A stretch of DNA of 48,810 bases from an uncultured Pseudomonadota bacterium. Lineage in GTDB: Bacteria > Pseudomonadota > Gammaproteobacteria > Burkholderiales > Thiobacillaceae. A program made the translations under genes and the position numbers. Below, in pieces: positions 1-10,180 of this stretch. Numbering within the stretch: the stretch's first letter is position 1; each line of letters opens with the position of its first letter. The DNA is taken from assembly GCA_903835655.1 (NCBI GenBank), contig CAILNT010000020.1, positions 1 through 48,810 on the forward strand. The letters are read 5' to 3'. The notes below the pieces were generated by a model, which ran no database searches, had not been told where the DNA came from, and saw only the letters and a program-made list of their open reading frames with translations.

Positions 1-2
1 GG

Positions 3-21
3 GCTCACCCAGAGGGTGAGC
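3..21. repeat. Perfect 8-bp hairpin at window edge
   Basis: GCTCACCC (3-10) and GGGTGAGC (14-21) form a perfect 8-bp stem with a 3-base loop. It could be the terminator or a dispersed palindrome of whatever lies to the left. No T-run follows on the plus strand. Confidence 0.5.
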
Positions 22-94
22 GCGATCGAAGGCACAAACCTCAATATTCATGGGACCTCACGAGGGAATATGAGCGGTCAACTGAGGAATCAAG

Positions 95-146
95 GTTCAT
101 GGCCGTAGGCCGCCCCCGCTCAGGCAAGCCGCATCAGGCCATGAAC
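95..146. repeat. Inverted repeat GTTCATGGCC/GGCCATGAAC
   Basis: The arms at 95-104 and 137-146 are perfect 10-bp inverted copies separated by 32 GC-rich bases. Its function is unknown; it is probably an intergenic palindromic element. Confidence 0.45.
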
Positions 147-349
147 GGTTCCCTCATCCCCCCCCAGCCCCTCTCCCGCCTGCGGGCGAGGGGAGCGTCG
201 TGAGTCGCTACGCGACTTGCGCAGTAATGTTCTGTAACATTCTCTTGCAAGCGGTAATGGCTCGGACATGGCCAGCTTACCGCGCTCTCCCAGAGTGGAC
301 TCACCGGCCGCGCATTTCGCGCGCACGGAAACACACTAGGAGTCTCCTC

Positions 350-787
350 ATGAAAACCCCCAGCCTTGCGATTTTCGCCCTTTTGTCCCTTCTGGCCGGC
401 TCCGCCCAGGCCGAATGTCTACCCGGAACCCCTGCGCGGCAGGCCGTTCCGGCCGAGGTGAGCAAGCTAGAGGCCGCCTTGCGTGGCGGCCAGATCACGC
501 CCTACGAAGCCGGTCGCCAGATGCGCCAACAATGGGAAATCGCGCAGTTTCAGCGCGGCTTTCTGGAAGCCGGGCAGGCCGCCCGTCCCGGCGAGGGTTG
601 CGGTTCGACCCTGAACATCAACCTCGCCCCGATCGGCGACATGGCCGGCAGCATGGCGAAAAACGGCATGCAAACCGCCTCGACCCTGATGCGTGCCCTG
701 ATGCGGGAAACCCAGCGCCTGATCAAGGAAAATCAAGCCAGGGAAGCCGCCAAGGAAGCCGATGTGGTGGAAGACCCCGCGCCCTGA
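350..787 (+). CDS. Small secreted protein of unknown function
   Basis: A 145-residue protein with a clear Sec signal peptide: Lys at position 2, a hydrophobic core at about 6-18 and a likely cleavage after SAQA (21|22). The ATG at 350 is preceded by AGGAG with 7-base spacing, which fixes the start. The mature part has only two cysteines (C23 and C84), suitable for one disulfide, and a helical, charged C-terminal half (about 105-140) ending in EDPAP. The region around LNINLAPIGDMAGSMAKNG is the most distinctive. I do not recognise a family. Export to the periplasm is the only safe inference; no operon partner is visible, since the next gene is convergent. Confidence 0.7.
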   Translation: MKTPSLAIFALLSLLAGSAQAECLPGTPARQAVPAEVSKLEAALRGGQITPYEAGRQMRQQWEIAQFQRGFLEAGQAARPGEGCGSTLNINLAPIGDMAGSMAKNGMQTASTLMRALMRETQRLIKENQAREAAKEADVVEDPAP

Positions 788-974
788 AACGGGACTGACG
801 CAGCCCGCGTAGTTTGGGCTGGTGAATTGGCCGGGGGTAGCGGCAGACGGGGGAGTCCTTAGCAAATCGTCGGAACCAGCTGGTTTACCGCAGAACTCCC
901 TCACCCTGCCATCTTCCAAAGGGAGAGGATTCGGCGCCCCCCTTGCGTATCCGGCATTTCCCATGCTGCGCGGG

Positions 975-1352
975 CTAGTCGGCGCTGGCTATGGACAGGA
1001 GTCGCTGGCCGCGGAGTTCGATCAGCGCCCTCGTTTCGGCGCTGAGGCGCGTGGCGTCGACTACGGCAACGGTGTCTATGCCGCGATGGCGCCCGAGGTA
1101 GCGATCGATTTCTTCGCCCGTGTCGCCGTGGGCGCTGGCCACGCGGTAATCGACGCCGCTGTGTTCCAGCCGTAACAGCAGCATGGACAGGAGGGAAGTC
1201 GGCTCGCGCGGCGGGTTGAGCAACAGGATGTCCAGACGGGGAGCGTGCGGGACGCAGGCACGCAACACATTGTCCAGCACAGCCCGATTCAGCGTCTGGC
1301 CATCGAGGGCCAGCAGCAGGCGCGCGTGACGAGGTAGCGTCGTCACGGACAA
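975..1352 (-). CDS. Small Usp-like (Rossmann-type) hypothetical protein
   Basis: About 125 residues. The N-terminal RLLLALDG, a following helix and the hydrophobic strand DILLLN, then a later VAVVD strand, resemble the alternating strand/helix pattern of universal-stress-type domains, but no ATP-binding GxxG signature is clear, so the assignment is tentative. The farthest start is TTG at 1352; an in-frame GTG at 1346 is as likely. No strong ribosome binding site is seen. The start lies just past the terminator of fba (1358-1381), so expression may depend on terminator read-through or on an internal promoter within fba. The opposite strand is also open here, which lowers confidence. Confidence 0.5.
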   Translation of the reverse strand: MSVTTLPRHARLLLALDGQTLNRAVLDNVLRACVPHAPRLDILLLNPPREPTSLLSMLLLRLEHSGVDYRVASAHGDTGEEIDRYLGRHRGIDTVAVVDATRLSAETRALIELRGQRLLSIASAD

Positions 1353-1357
1353 CCCAG

Positions 1358-1381
1358 AAAAAAGCGGCCCTCACGGGCCGC
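1358..1381 (-). terminator. Rho-independent terminator of the carbon operon
   Basis: Read on the minus strand: a perfect 7-bp GC stem (GCGGCCC/GGGCCGC) with a 4-base loop, followed by six T (A-run at 1358-1363 on the plus strand). It lies 60 bases after the fba stop codon, as expected for the end of the tkt-gap-pgk-pyk-fba transcript. Confidence 0.8.
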
Positions 1382-1441
1382 TTGCGTATGTTCAACCGCG
1401 CTCATGAGCAGGCGACCGTGCCCGCTGTGGCCCGGTGGCGC

Positions 1442-2509
1442 TCAGTTGACCTTGGGATCGAGTTCGCCCTTGTCGTAGCGCTTCTGCATGTCTTCCAGGT
1501 TGTAGATCTTGCCGATCTTGCTGGCCTGACCCGCGGCGCCGAAGGCTTCATAACGCGCCGTGCAGATGCCGCTCATGCCCTTGGTGGCTTCCTTCAGGAA
1601 CTTGCGCGGGTCGAAGTTGGCGGGGTTCTGGGCCAGATGGCGGCGAATCGCACCGGTGGACGCCATGCGCAGGTCTGTGTCGATGTTGACCTTGCGCACG
1701 CCGTTCTTGATGCCTTCGACGATTTCCTCGACCGGCACGCCGTAGGTCTGGCCCATGCCGCCACCGAAACTGTTGATGATGGCGAGCCAGTCTTCCGGCA
1801 CCGAGGAGGAGCCGTGCATGACCAGGTGGACATTGGGGATGCGGGCGTGGATTTCCTTCACGCGATCGATGCGCAACACCTTTCCGGTGGGCTTCTGGGT
1901 GAACTTGTAGGCGCCGTGGCTGGTGCCGATGGCGATGGCCAGGGCATCGACCTTGGTCTTGGTCACGAAATCGGCGGCTTCGTCGGGATCGGTCAGCAAG
2001 GCCGAATGATCCAGCACGCCTTCGGCGCCGTGGCCGTCTTCCTCGCCGGCCTTACCGGTTTCCAGGGAGCCCAGGCAGCCCAGTTCGCCTTCCACGGAGA
2101 CGCCGCAGGCGTGTGCCAGCTCAGTCACATGGGCGGTAGTGTTGACGTTGTATTCGTAGCTGGACGGAGTCTTGCCGTCGGTACCCAGGGAGCCATCCAT
2201 CATCACGGAACTGAAGCCGGACTGGATGGAGCGGAAGCAGATGCTGGGGGAGGCGCCATGATCCTGGTGCATGCACACCGGGATTTGCGGGTATTGCTCG
2301 ATCGCTGCCAGTATCAGGTGGCGCAGGAAGGGCTCGCCGGCGTAGGAACGGGCACCGGCGGAGCCTTGCAGGATCACCGGGCTGTCGGTGGCGGCAGCCG
2401 CCAGCATGATGGCCTGGACCTGTTCCATGTTGTTGACGTTGAAGGCGGGAAGGCCATAGCCGTGTTCAGCAGCGTGGTCGAGCAGTTGACGCAGGGAAAT
2501 CAGAGCCAT
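1442..2509 (-). CDS. fba: Class II fructose-bisphosphate aldolase
   Basis: A 355-residue cytosolic zinc enzyme that interconverts fructose 1,6-bisphosphate with dihydroxyacetone phosphate and glyceraldehyde 3-phosphate, and probably forms sedoheptulose bisphosphate in the Calvin cycle. It matches the Calvin-cycle subtype of class II aldolases (CbbA-like): N-terminus [20 protein letters not shown], zinc-site motif HQDHGAS (about residue 81), the Gly-rich GELGCLGS segment, and a full-length C-terminus. The ATG at 2509 is preceded by AGGAG at 7 bases. It is the last gene of the five-gene operon and is followed by a strong terminator. The spacer to pyk is 49 bases. Confidence 0.95.
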   Translation of the reverse strand: MALISLRQLLDHAAEHGYGLPAFNVNNMEQVQAIMLAAAATDSPVILQGSAGARSYAGEPFLRHLILAAIEQYPQIPVCMHQDHGASPSICFRSIQSGFSSVMMDGSLGTDGKTPSSYEYNVNTTAHVTELAHACGVSVEGELGCLGSLETGKAGEEDGHGAEGVLDHSALLTDPDEAADFVTKTKVDALAIAIGTSHGAYKFTQKPTGKVLRIDRVKEIHARIPNVHLVMHGSSSVPEDWLAIINSFGGGMGQTYGVPVEEIVEGIKNGVRKVNIDTDLRMASTGAIRRHLAQNPANFDPRKFLKEATKGMSGICTARYEAFGAAGQASKIGKIYNLEDMQKRYDKGELDPKVN

Positions 2510-2558
2510 CTTTGTTCTCCTGTTGTGTGAATTTGAATTGAGTCGGGCCGGGGTGAGA

Positions 2559-3992
2559 TCAGGCCTTTTTGCGTTCGCCGACGCGAACGATCTTCAGGGT
2601 GTTGGTACCGCCTGGCTTGCCGATCGGCTCGCCTATGGTGAGCAGGATCAGGTCGCCGTTGCGGACCGCGCCACGCCTTCTCAATTCATCCTCCGCCTCG
2701 GCCAGCAATTGATCGCGTTCGTGGCTGGAGGGGCGGAAGTTGACCGGATAGACGCCGCGGAAAAGCGTGACCTTTCTACGGGTCTCGACTTCAGGCGTCA
2801 AGGCGTAGATCGGCACATGGGTGCTGATCCGGCTCATCCACAAGGCGGTCGAACCGGACTGGGTCATCGCGGCGATCGCCTTGATGTTGAGGTTGAGCGC
2901 GGTGAAGGCCGCCGACATGGCGATGGCCTCGTCCACACGCAGGAAACCGTGATCCAGCATGCCCTTGCTGAAAGCCGGTTCAATTTCCTTCTCGGCTTCC
3001 AGGCAGACGCGGTTCATGGCGGAAATGGCTTCCACCGGGTATTTTCCGGCTGCCGTCTCGGCGGAGAGCATCACCGCATCGGTGCCGTCCAGCACCGCGT
3101 TGGCCACGTCCGACACTTCGGCCCGCGTGGGAATCGGACTTTCGATCATGGATTCCATCATCTGCGTCGCAGTGATGACCACCTTGTTCTTTTCCCGAGC
3201 CATCCGCGTCATGCGTTTCTGCAAAGCGGGGACGGCGGCATCTCCGACTTCCACGCCCAAATCGCCGCGCGCCACCATGATGGCGTCGGAGACATCGAGG
3301 ATCTCGTCGAGCGCTTCGATGGCCTCGGCGCGCTCTATCTTGGCAACGATCCAGGCACGCCCACCGGCGGCATGCAGCAGTTCACGCGCCTGGACGATGT
3401 CCGCCGCGCTGCGCGGGAAAGAGACGGCAAGGTAGTCGGCCTTGATCAGGGCGGCGGTCTTGATGTCTTCGATGTCCTTCTCGGTCAGAGCGGCGGCGGA
3501 CAGCCCGCCACCCTTGCGGTTGATGCCCTTGTTGTTGGACAACACGCCGCCTTGCACGACCTTGCAGAAGACCTCGTCTCCCTTGACCTCTTCCACCCAC
3601 ATCTCGATGCGACCGTCATCCAGCAGCAGGGTGGCGCCACGGGCGACGTCGCGCACCAGTTCCGGGTAGTCGAGGCCGACCCGGGTCTGGTCGCCCTGCG
3701 TGCAGGTGGCATCGAAAACGAAGGGATCGCCCGGCTTCAGGGTGATCTTGCCGTCCTTGAACTTGCCGATGCGAATCTTCGGGCCTTGCAGGTCGACCAG
3801 CACGCCGACGGCGCGACCGCGCGTCTTGGCGAGCGAGCGCACCAGCTCACAGCGTTGTTGATGTTCCTCGGCGGTGCCGTGGGAAAAATTGAGGCGGACG
3901 ACATCCACGCCGACTTCCAGCATCTTGTCCAGAATCTTGGGGTCGGAACAGGCGGGGCCGAGAGTGGCGACGATCTTGGTTCTACGTAGCAT
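2559..3992 (-). CDS. pyk: Pyruvate kinase
   Basis: A 477-residue glycolytic enzyme that converts phosphoenolpyruvate and ADP to pyruvate and [16 protein letters not shown] begins the TIM barrel; the active-site block [20 protein letters not shown] and the motif [11 protein letters not shown] are intact. The C-terminal allosteric domain contains [14 protein letters not shown] and ends in [11 protein letters not shown]. The start at 3992 is set by homology. The frame stays open upstream, but the extra codons lie in a palindromic repeat and in the end of pgk. The ribosome binding site is weak. The gene sits between pgk and fba, a frequent betaproteobacterial order, although pyruvate kinase itself is not a Calvin-cycle step. 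Confidence 0.95.
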   Translation of the reverse strand: MLRRTKIVATLGPACSDPKILDKMLEVGVDVVRLNFSHGTAEEHQQRCELVRSLAKTRGRAVGVLVDLQGPKIRIGKFKDGKITLKPGDPFVFDATCTQGDQTRVGLDYPELVRDVARGATLLLDDGRIEMWVEEVKGDEVFCKVVQGGVLSNNKGINRKGGGLSAAALTEKDIEDIKTAALIKADYLAVSFPRSAADIVQARELLHAAGGRAWIVAKIERAEAIEALDEILDVSDAIMVARGDLGVEVGDAAVPALQKRMTRMAREKNKVVITATQMMESMIESPIPTRAEVSDVANAVLDGTDAVMLSAETAAGKYPVEAISAMNRVCLEAEKEIEPAFSKGMLDHGFLRVDEAIAMSAAFTALNLNIKAIAAMTQSGSTALWMSRISTHVPIYALTPEVETRRKVTLFRGVYPVNFRPSSHERDQLLAEAEDELRRRGAVRNGDLILLTIGEPIGKPGGTNTLKIVRVGERKKA

Positions 3993-4009
3993 GGTTTTTT
4001 CAGTAGTCG

Positions 4010-4078
4010 GTAGGAGCGGGCTCGCCCGCGAAATGGTATCGGAATCGCGGGCGCCTTTGATCAACGCGCCGCTCCTAC
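4010..4078. repeat. REP-like palindrome in pgk-pyk spacer
   Basis: The outer arms GTAGGAGCGG (4010-4019) and CCGCTCCTAC (4069-4078) are perfect inverted copies. Inside are a second hairpin GCGGG/CCCGC (4016-4029) and an alternative pairing CCCGCGA/TCGCGGG. The TAGGAGCGGGCTCGCCCGCGA type is typical of dispersed bacterial REP-like elements. It occupies nearly the whole 91-base spacer and may stabilise or partly terminate the upstream mRNA segment. Confidence 0.65.
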
Positions 4079-4083
4079 GGATA

Positions 4084-5268
4084 TCAGCCCGCCGCTCGCT
4101 TTTCCAGGATATCCACGGCGGGCAGGACCTTGCCCTCCAGATATTCCAGGAAGGCGCCGCCGGCGGTGGAAATGTAGGACACCTTGTCGTAGATGTCATA
4201 CTTCTGGATGGCGGCGATGGTGTCGCCGCCGCCGGCCAGAGTGAATGCCGAGGTATTGGCGATGGCCATGGCGATGGCCTTGGTGCCCTCTCCGAACTGG
4301 TCGAACTCGAACACGCCCACGGGGCCGTTCCACACCACGGTGCCGGCCTTCATGATGATGTCCACCAGTTCCTGAGCGGATTTTGGGCCGATATCGAAGA
4401 TCATGTCGTCGTCGGCCACTGCGCCCGCATCCTTGGCGACGGCCGGCTCGGCGGCATCGAATTTCTTGCCGCAGACCACGTCGACGGCGATGGGGATGGT
4501 GGCGCCACGCGCGGTCATCTTGCCGATCAGGGCCTGGGCGATAGGCACCAGGTCATGTTCGCACAGGGATTTGCCGACATTCTTGCCGGTGGCAGCCAGA
4601 AAGGTGTTGGCGATGCCGCCGCCGACCACCAGTTGTTCGCACTTCTCGGACAGGGCTTCGAGCACGGTCAGCTTGGTGGAGACCTTGGAGCCGCCGACGA
4701 TGGCGACCATGGGACGGGCGGGGTTGGCCAGGGCCTTGTCCAGCGCCAGCAATTCTTCCGACACCAGCATGCCGGCACAGGCGGTGGGCGCGTACTGGGC
4801 GATGCCGTAAGTTGAGGCTTCGGCGCGGTGGGCGGTGCCGAAGGCATCCATGACGAAGATGTCGCACAGGGCGGCGTACTTGCGCGCGGTGGCTTCGACG
4901 TTCTTCTTCTCGCCCTTGTTGACGCGGCAGTTCTCCAGCAGCACGACCTCGCCGGCAGCGACCTCGAAACCACCCTCGACCCAGTCCTTGATGAGACGCA
5001 CCGGGCGGCCCAGTTTGGCAGCCATCACATCGGCCACGGGCTTCAGGGAGACTTCCTCGGACCATTCGCCCTCGGTTGGGCGCCCCAGATGGGAAGTGAC
5101 CATGACCGCGGCACCCGCTTTCAGCGCGAACTCGATGGTGGGCATGGAGGCGGTGATCCGCGCGTCGGAAGTCACCTTGCCTTCCTTGACGGGAACGTTC
5201 AGGTCGGCGCGGATGAACACGCGCTTGCCATTGAGGTCGAGGTCGGTCATTTGGAGGAACTTGGCCAT
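4084..5268 (-). CDS. pgk: Phosphoglycerate kinase
   Basis: A 394-residue cytosolic enzyme transferring phosphate between ATP and 3-phosphoglycerate in glycolysis and the Calvin cycle. The N-terminal motif FIRADLNVP, the substrate-binding SHLGRP, the hinge region and the C-terminal nucleotide-binding GGGDT are all present, and the length fits the family (E. coli about 387). The ATG at 5268 has AGGAG upstream (plus-strand CTCCT at 5276-5280). It lies between gap and pyk in the same direction. Spacers on both sides hold palindromic repeats, so expression of individual segments may be tuned by mRNA processing. Confidence 0.97.
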   Translation of the reverse strand: MAKFLQMTDLDLNGKRVFIRADLNVPVKEGKVTSDARITASMPTIEFALKAGAAVMVTSHLGRPTEGEWSEEVSLKPVADVMAAKLGRPVRLIKDWVEGGFEVAAGEVVLLENCRVNKGEKKNVEATARKYAALCDIFVMDAFGTAHRAEASTYGIAQYAPTACAGMLVSEELLALDKALANPARPMVAIVGGSKVSTKLTVLEALSEKCEQLVVGGGIANTFLAATGKNVGKSLCEHDLVPIAQALIGKMTARGATIPIAVDVVCGKKFDAAEPAVAKDAGAVADDDMIFDIGPKSAQELVDIIMKAGTVVWNGPVGVFEFDQFGEGTKAIAMAIANTSAFTLAGGGDTIAAIQKYDIYDKVSYISTAGGAFLEYLEGKVLPAVDILEKRAAG

Positions 5269-5292
5269 TTGCTATCTCCTTGAATGTAAGTG

Positions 5293-5358
5293 GTAAGGGC
5301 TGAGGGGTCTCAGGCCTTACGGCTCACGGGGGGTAGGGGCGGGTTTGAAACCCGCCCC
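5293..5358. repeat. Two palindromes in gap-pgk spacer
   Basis: The first is a near-perfect inverted repeat GTAAGGGCTGA (5293-5303) with TCAGGCCTTAC (5310-5320), one mismatch. The second is GGGGCGGGTTT (5336-5346) with AAACCCGCCCC (5348-5358), 11 perfect pairs around a single G. The GTAGGGGCGGGTTTGAAACC type is a known style of dispersed intergenic palindrome. The two fill most of the 98-base spacer. Confidence 0.65.
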
Positions 5359-5366
5359 CACGTCAA

Positions 5367-6368
<1,002 letters not shown>

Positions 6369-6390
6369 TTAGCTCCTTTTAGAAAAGTAG

Positions 6391-6460
6391 GTCGGGTTGG
6401 CGAAGCGTAACCCGACATTCATTACCATTCGTCGGGTTACGGCCTGCGCCCCAACCCGAT
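6391..6460. repeat. Paired GTCGGGTT palindromes in tkt-gap spacer
   Basis: Two successive hairpins: GTCGGGTT (6391-6398) with AACCCGAC (6409-6416), then GTCGGGTT (6431-6438) with AACCCGAT (6453-6460). The GTCGGGTTACG...AACCCGAC type is a widespread dispersed palindrome in proteobacteria. The pair fills the spacer between the tkt stop and the gap ribosome binding site. Confidence 0.7.
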
Positions 6461-6470
6461 CTGTACGTTG

Positions 6471-8459
6471 TTACAGTATGCCCTTGACCTTGGCGACGAC
6501 GTTCTCGACGGTGAAGCCGAATTCCTTGAACAGCAGCGGGGCGGGCGCGGATTCGCCGAAGCGGTCCAGGCCAACCACGGCGCCACGCAGGCCGACGTAC
6601 TTGTACCAGCCGTCGGTGACGCCGGCTTCGATGGCGACCTTGCGTACCGTGGGCAGCAACACGCTGTCCTTGTAAGCCTGATCCTGCTTGTCGAACTCGT
6701 TGGTGCAGGGCATGGAGACCACGCGCGCGGCGATACCTTCCGCCTTCAGCGCGTCCTGAGCCTTCATCGCCAGTTCCACTTCGGAACCGGTGGCGATCAG
6801 CACCACCGCGGCCTGGCCTTCGCAATCGCAGAGCACATAGCCGCCGCGGCGGATGTCGGCGATCTGGGCGTCGGAACGCTTGACGAAGGGCAGGTTCTGG
6901 CGAGAGAGGATGTGGCAGGACGGACCGTCCAGTTTCTCCACGCTGGCCGCCCAGGCGATCAGGGTCTCGGTGGTGTCGCAAGGACGCCAGACGCTCATGT
7001 TGGGGATCATGCGCAAGGTAGCAGTCTGCTCGACCGGCTGGTGGGTCGGGCCGTCTTCGCCCAGGCCGATGGAGTCGTGGGTGAACACGTAGACCACGCG
7101 CTGCTTCATCAGGGCGGACATGCGCAGGGCGTTGCGGGCATATTCCGAGAACATCAGGAAGGTGCCGCCGAACGGGAACAGGCCACCGTGCAAGGCCATG
7201 CCGTTCATGATGTGGCTCATGCCAAATTCGCGCACGCCGTAGGAGATGTAGTTGCCGCCCGGATTGCGGTGCAGGCTCTTGCAGCCGGGCCAGTTGGTCA
7301 GGTTGGAACCGGTCAGGTCGGCGGAGCCGCCGATGCGCTCGGGCAGGGTGGAAACCAGACGCTCGATGGCCAGCTGCGAAGCCTTGCGGGTGGCGACGGT
7401 CTCGGCTTTTTCCAGCGTGGTCGCCAGCGCGGCCTGGACGCGGCCGGCCCAGTCGGCGGGCAGTTCACCGTTCATGCGGCGGGTGAATTCGGCGGCCTCG
7501 GTGGGGAATTGCGCCGTGTACTCGGCAAACTTGTTGCTCCACAGCTTTTCCAGGCCCTCACCCTTGGTCTTGCCGTTCCAGCCGTCGTAGACGTCCTGGG
7601 GAATGACGAAAGGCTCGTGGTTCCAGCCCAGGTTCGCACGGGTGGCGGCAATTTCGGCAGCGCCCAGGGCCGCGCCATGCACGTCGTGAGTGCCTTCCTT
7701 GTTGGGGGAACCCTTGCCGATGATCGTCTTGCAGCAGATCAGGGTGGGGCGGTCGGTGGACTGCTTGGCCTTCTGCACGGCCGCATCCACGGCAACGGCG
7801 TCATGGCCGTCGACATTGGCGATCACGTTCCAGCCGTAAGCTTCGAAGCGCTTCGGAGTGTCGTCGGTGAACCAGCCGTCGGTATGGCCGTCGATGGAGA
7901 TGCCGTTGTCGTCCCAGAAGGCGACCAGCTTGTTCAGCTTCCAGGTGCCGGCCAGCGCGCAGGCTTCATGGGAGATGCCTTCCATCATGCAGCCGTCACC
8001 CATGAACACGTAGGTGTGGTGGTTGACGATGTCCAGGCCGGGCTTGTTGAATTCGTGTGCCATCAGCTTCTCGGCCAGCGCGAAACCGACGGCATTGGTG
8101 ATGCCCTGTCCGAGCGGGCCGGTGGTGGTCTCGACCCCGGGCGTGTAGCCATATTCGGGGTGGCCCGGCGTGCGGGAATGCAGCTGACGGAAACTCTTGA
8201 TGTCGTCGATGCTGACGTCATAACCGGTCAGGTGCAGCAGTGCGTAGATCAGCATGGAGCCGTGGCCGTTCGACAGCACGAAGCGGTCGCGGTCGGGCCA
8301 CTTCGGGTTGGCCGGGTTGTGGCGCAAATGGTGGTTCCAGACCACTTCGGAAATTTCCGCCATGCCCATGGGGGCGCCGGGGTGGCCGGAATTGGCTTTC
8401 TGCACAGCATCCATCGCCAAGGCGCGGATGGCGTTCGCGAGGTCGTTTCGTGTTTCCAT
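6471..8459 (-). CDS. tkt: Transketolase
   Basis: A 662-residue thiamine-diphosphate enzyme moving two-carbon units between sugar phosphates in the pentose-phosphate and Calvin cycles. The N-terminal [11 protein letters not shown], the ThDP-binding GDGCMMEG...N block, the glutamate-containing [11 protein letters not shown] and the C-terminal domain are all complete; length matches E. coli TktA (663). GAGGA lies about 10 bases upstream of the ATG at 8459. It is the first gene of the tkt-gap-pgk-pyk-fba operon, and a candidate promoter lies at 8519-8548. No cbbR or RuBisCO gene is in the window, so a Calvin-cycle role is inferred from gene order and the aldolase subtype. Confidence 0.96.
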   Translation of the reverse strand: METRNDLANAIRALAMDAVQKANSGHPGAPMGMAEISEVVWNHHLRHNPANPKWPDRDRFVLSNGHGSMLIYALLHLTGYDVSIDDIKSFRQLHSRTPGHPEYGYTPGVETTTGPLGQGITNAVGFALAEKLMAHEFNKPGLDIVNHHTYVFMGDGCMMEGISHEACALAGTWKLNKLVAFWDDNGISIDGHTDGWFTDDTPKRFEAYGWNVIANVDGHDAVAVDAAVQKAKQSTDRPTLICCKTIIGKGSPNKEGTHDVHGAALGAAEIAATRANLGWNHEPFVIPQDVYDGWNGKTKGEGLEKLWSNKFAEYTAQFPTEAAEFTRRMNGELPADWAGRVQAALATTLEKAETVATRKASQLAIERLVSTLPERIGGSADLTGSNLTNWPGCKSLHRNPGGNYISYGVREFGMSHIMNGMALHGGLFPFGGTFLMFSEYARNALRMSALMKQRVVYVFTHDSIGLGEDGPTHQPVEQTATLRMIPNMSVWRPCDTTETLIAWAASVEKLDGPSCHILSRQNLPFVKRSDAQIADIRRGGYVLCDCEGQAAVVLIATGSEVELAMKAQDALKAEGIAARVVSMPCTNEFDKQDQAYKDSVLLPTVRKVAIEAGVTDGWYKYVGLRGAVVGLDRFGESAPAPLLFKEFGFTVENVVAKVKGIL

Positions 8460-8518
8460 GTCTTTGATTCCTCAAGAAAAAAATCGCTATCAACACCCGG
8501 GCCGGGCGGAAAGCACTG

Positions 8519-8548
8519 ATTATGTGCAAGCCGCTTGTGCCAGGGCAA
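8519..8548 (-). promoter_or_regulatory. Candidate sigma-70 promoter of tkt operon
   Basis: On the minus strand, TTGCCC (8548-8543) and CATAAT (8524-8519) are separated by 18 bases and lie about 60 bases before the tkt start. Found by eye; the -35 box is imperfect. Confidence 0.35.
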
Positions 8549-8682
8549 GCCCAAAATACCTGAAACCCCCTTGTTACACCCGCTCGGGCGGCCTTCCGGC
8601 CTTGATGCCTGCGGGGACCGGGAGCCTCGCGGGATAAATTAAAATGTTTTTATGCTCCTCTTTTGCGAGCTTATGGAACGCG

Positions 8683-9489
8683 TTATATCGCCGCTTCGGC
8701 CGCCATATTCAGCCTGCTTGCCACCCAAGCCCGCCACTGTGCCAGTAATTCCGGGGTTTGTGCGGCCAATGCGGAGCGGCACCAAGGGTCCCCCGCGAGA
8801 AAATCCGCGCCATTGAGGCCGCAGACGGCGCCGCCGGCTTCCTCCAGGATCAGGTAGCCGGCGGCGTAATCCCACATCTTCTGACCACCGTGCAGGTAGA
8901 TATGCATGCGTCCGGCGGCGACGTAGCACCAGTCCAGGGTGCTGGCCCCCAGGTTGCGCTGTGAGGCGAAAGGATGCTCCAGCGCCAGGCGGCCGGCCAG
9001 TTGCCGGTCGATGCGTTTCAGGTCGATGCCGGCCATGCAGCGATTCAGGCTGGCAGGCGGCAGCTTGATCGGCAGCGGCGTGCCATTCATGAACGCGCCG
9101 CCCCCCGCCGAAGCGTAATAGGCCTCGTCGGAATGCGGGTCGTAGACCACGCCGAGCACCGTGCGCCCGTTCCGCACCAGGGCGACGGAGACGGCGAAGA
9201 AGGGCAGTCCGTTGACGAAATTGCTGGTGCCGTCTATCGGGTCCACGCACCAGAAGCCGTCGCTGCCCAGGCTCCAGACCGCATGCTGCTCTGCCTCGCT
9301 CATTTCTTCGCCCAGCATGGGGTAGGGCGCGATGGCGCGCAGCCGTTCGAACAGCGCACTCTGTGCGGCGAGGTCGGCCTCGGTGAGCAGACTGCCATCC
9401 ACCTTGCGCTCATGCGCGACCTTGAGGTAACGCGGCATGACTTCCTCGCGCCCGACGTCGCGGGCGGCGGCGATGACACTCTCCAGCAT
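8683..9489 (-). CDS. Inositol monophosphatase family protein
   Basis: A 268-residue Mg-dependent, Li-sensitive-type sugar phosphatase. Key motifs: the metal-binding Glu in LGEEMSE, the signature DPIDGTSNFVNGLPFFAVSVAL, and the C-terminal WDYAAGYLILEEAGG. The substrate cannot be told from sequence; inositol phosphate, histidinol phosphate and fructose 1,6-bisphosphate phosphatases all use this fold. I chose the ATG at 9489 because family members begin near MLESVIAAARD and because a hairpin (9509-9552) separates it from the upstream gene. An in-frame ATG at 9570 would add 27 residues encoded by that hairpin and overlap the upstream stop. It lies upstream of, and in the same direction as, tkt. 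Confidence 0.85.
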   Translation of the reverse strand: MLESVIAAARDVGREEVMPRYLKVAHERKVDGSLLTEADLAAQSALFERLRAIAPYPMLGEEMSEAEQHAVWSLGSDGFWCVDPIDGTSNFVNGLPFFAVSVALVRNGRTVLGVVYDPHSDEAYYASAGGGAFMNGTPLPIKLPPASLNRCMAGIDLKRIDRQLAGRLALEHPFASQRNLGASTLDWCYVAAGRMHIYLHGGQKMWDYAAGYLILEEAGGAVCGLNGADFLAGDPWCRSALAAQTPELLAQWRAWVASRLNMAAEAAI

Positions 9490-9508
9490 CAGTTCGGGAG
9501 CGGGGAGG

Positions 9509-9552
9509 GGTGATCTGGGAGAGGGGCTTCCGTTTCCCGCTCCCAGATCACC
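9509..9552. repeat. 13-bp perfect hairpin after the thioredoxin-fold gene
   Basis: GGTGATCTGGGAG (9509-9521) and CTCCCAGATCACC (9540-9552) are perfect inverted copies with an 18-base loop. It sits directly after the stop codon at 9555. There is no T-run, so it may be a processing or stability element rather than a terminator. Confidence 0.65.
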
Positions 9553-9554
9553 GA

Positions 9555-10109
9555 TTACTCGTTTTTCCATTTGATCGAACAGCCCATGCTGGGAATCTGC
9601 TCGGCCGGACCCCGCTGGGCCAGGGCGACCTGTTTCATGGCCTCGAACAGGTCGCGGCGGGCGTCCGGAGCGGCCTCCTTGCGCGAGGCGTCGAGACGGC
9701 CGCGATACTGCAATTCCAACTCGCGGTTGAAGCCAAAAAAGTCCGGCGTGCAGACGGCGCCGTAGCGGCGCGCCACTTCCTGGCTGATGTCCAGCACATA
9801 AGGCATGGGAAAGGCCAGTTCTTCGGCCAGCCGTTTCATGTTCTCGAAACCGTCCTCCGGATATTCGGCCGGATCGTTCGACATGATGGCGATGGCATTC
9901 ACGCCCAGCGCCTTGAGTTCAGTCACGTCGCGCACGATCCGGTGGATCACCGCCTTCACGTAGGGGCAGTGGTTGCAGATGAACATGACCAGCAGCCCGT
10001 TCGCGCCGGCCGATCCGCGCAGTGTGTGCGTCCGGCCATCGACGCCGGGCAGGTTGAAGTCGGGAGCCTTCCAGCCGAAATCGCAAACCGGAGTTTCCAA
10101 GCGCACCAT
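9555..10109 (-). CDS. Thioredoxin-family (AhpC/TSA-type redoxin) protein
   Basis: A 184-residue protein with the redoxin start APDFNLPGVDG and a thioredoxin-like CxxC, in CNHCPYV at about residues 45-51. The later AVCTPDFFGF carries the cis-proline-type loop (CTPDFF). The family is annotated as thioredoxin-like or alkyl hydroperoxide reductase subunit C-like; peroxide or disulfide reduction in the cytosol is likely but the partner is unknown. No signal peptide is evident. It is the first gene of the minus-strand pair with the inositol-phosphatase-like gene and is divergent from rsmE, with a 71-base shared upstream region. Confidence 0.88.
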   Translation of the reverse strand: MVRLETPVCDFGWKAPDFNLPGVDGRTHTLRGSAGANGLLVMFICNHCPYVKAVIHRIVRDVTELKALGVNAIAIMSNDPAEYPEDGFENMKRLAEELAFPMPYVLDISQEVARRYGAVCTPDFFGFNRELELQYRGRLDASRKEAAPDARRDLFEAMKQVALAQRGPAEQIPSMGCSIKWKNE

Positions 10110-10180
10110 GAAGGGCCTCTGCCAAGGATGAGAGCAGCGGATAATAACATCCGTTTAGTCGCGCCAACCGGGAAGGCATC

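Larger units (their letters stand above)
1..349. other. Left-edge non-coding region with palindromes
   Basis: No convincing gene is seen here. The stretch holds several small palindromes (entered separately at 3-21 and 95-146), a short hairpin AGTCGC/GCGACT at 203-217, and a C-rich block around 155-195 (CCCCTCTCCCGCC...GCGGGCGAGGGGAG) of the kind commonly dispersed between proteobacterial genes. The last bases carry the ribosome binding site AGGAG (338-342) of the gene starting at 350. Open frames crossing this part look like by-products of GC-rich sequence. Confidence 0.5.

Noticed and set aside
2523..3989. 488-codon open frame on the plus strand opposite pyk
   Set aside because: It lies antisense to a clear pyruvate kinase gene and has low-complexity, His/Gly/Arg-rich translation typical of GC-rich shadow frames.
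6468..8519. 683-codon open frame on the plus strand opposite tkt
   Set aside because: Antisense to transketolase with all catalytic motifs; the composition is that of a mirrored GC-rich gene.
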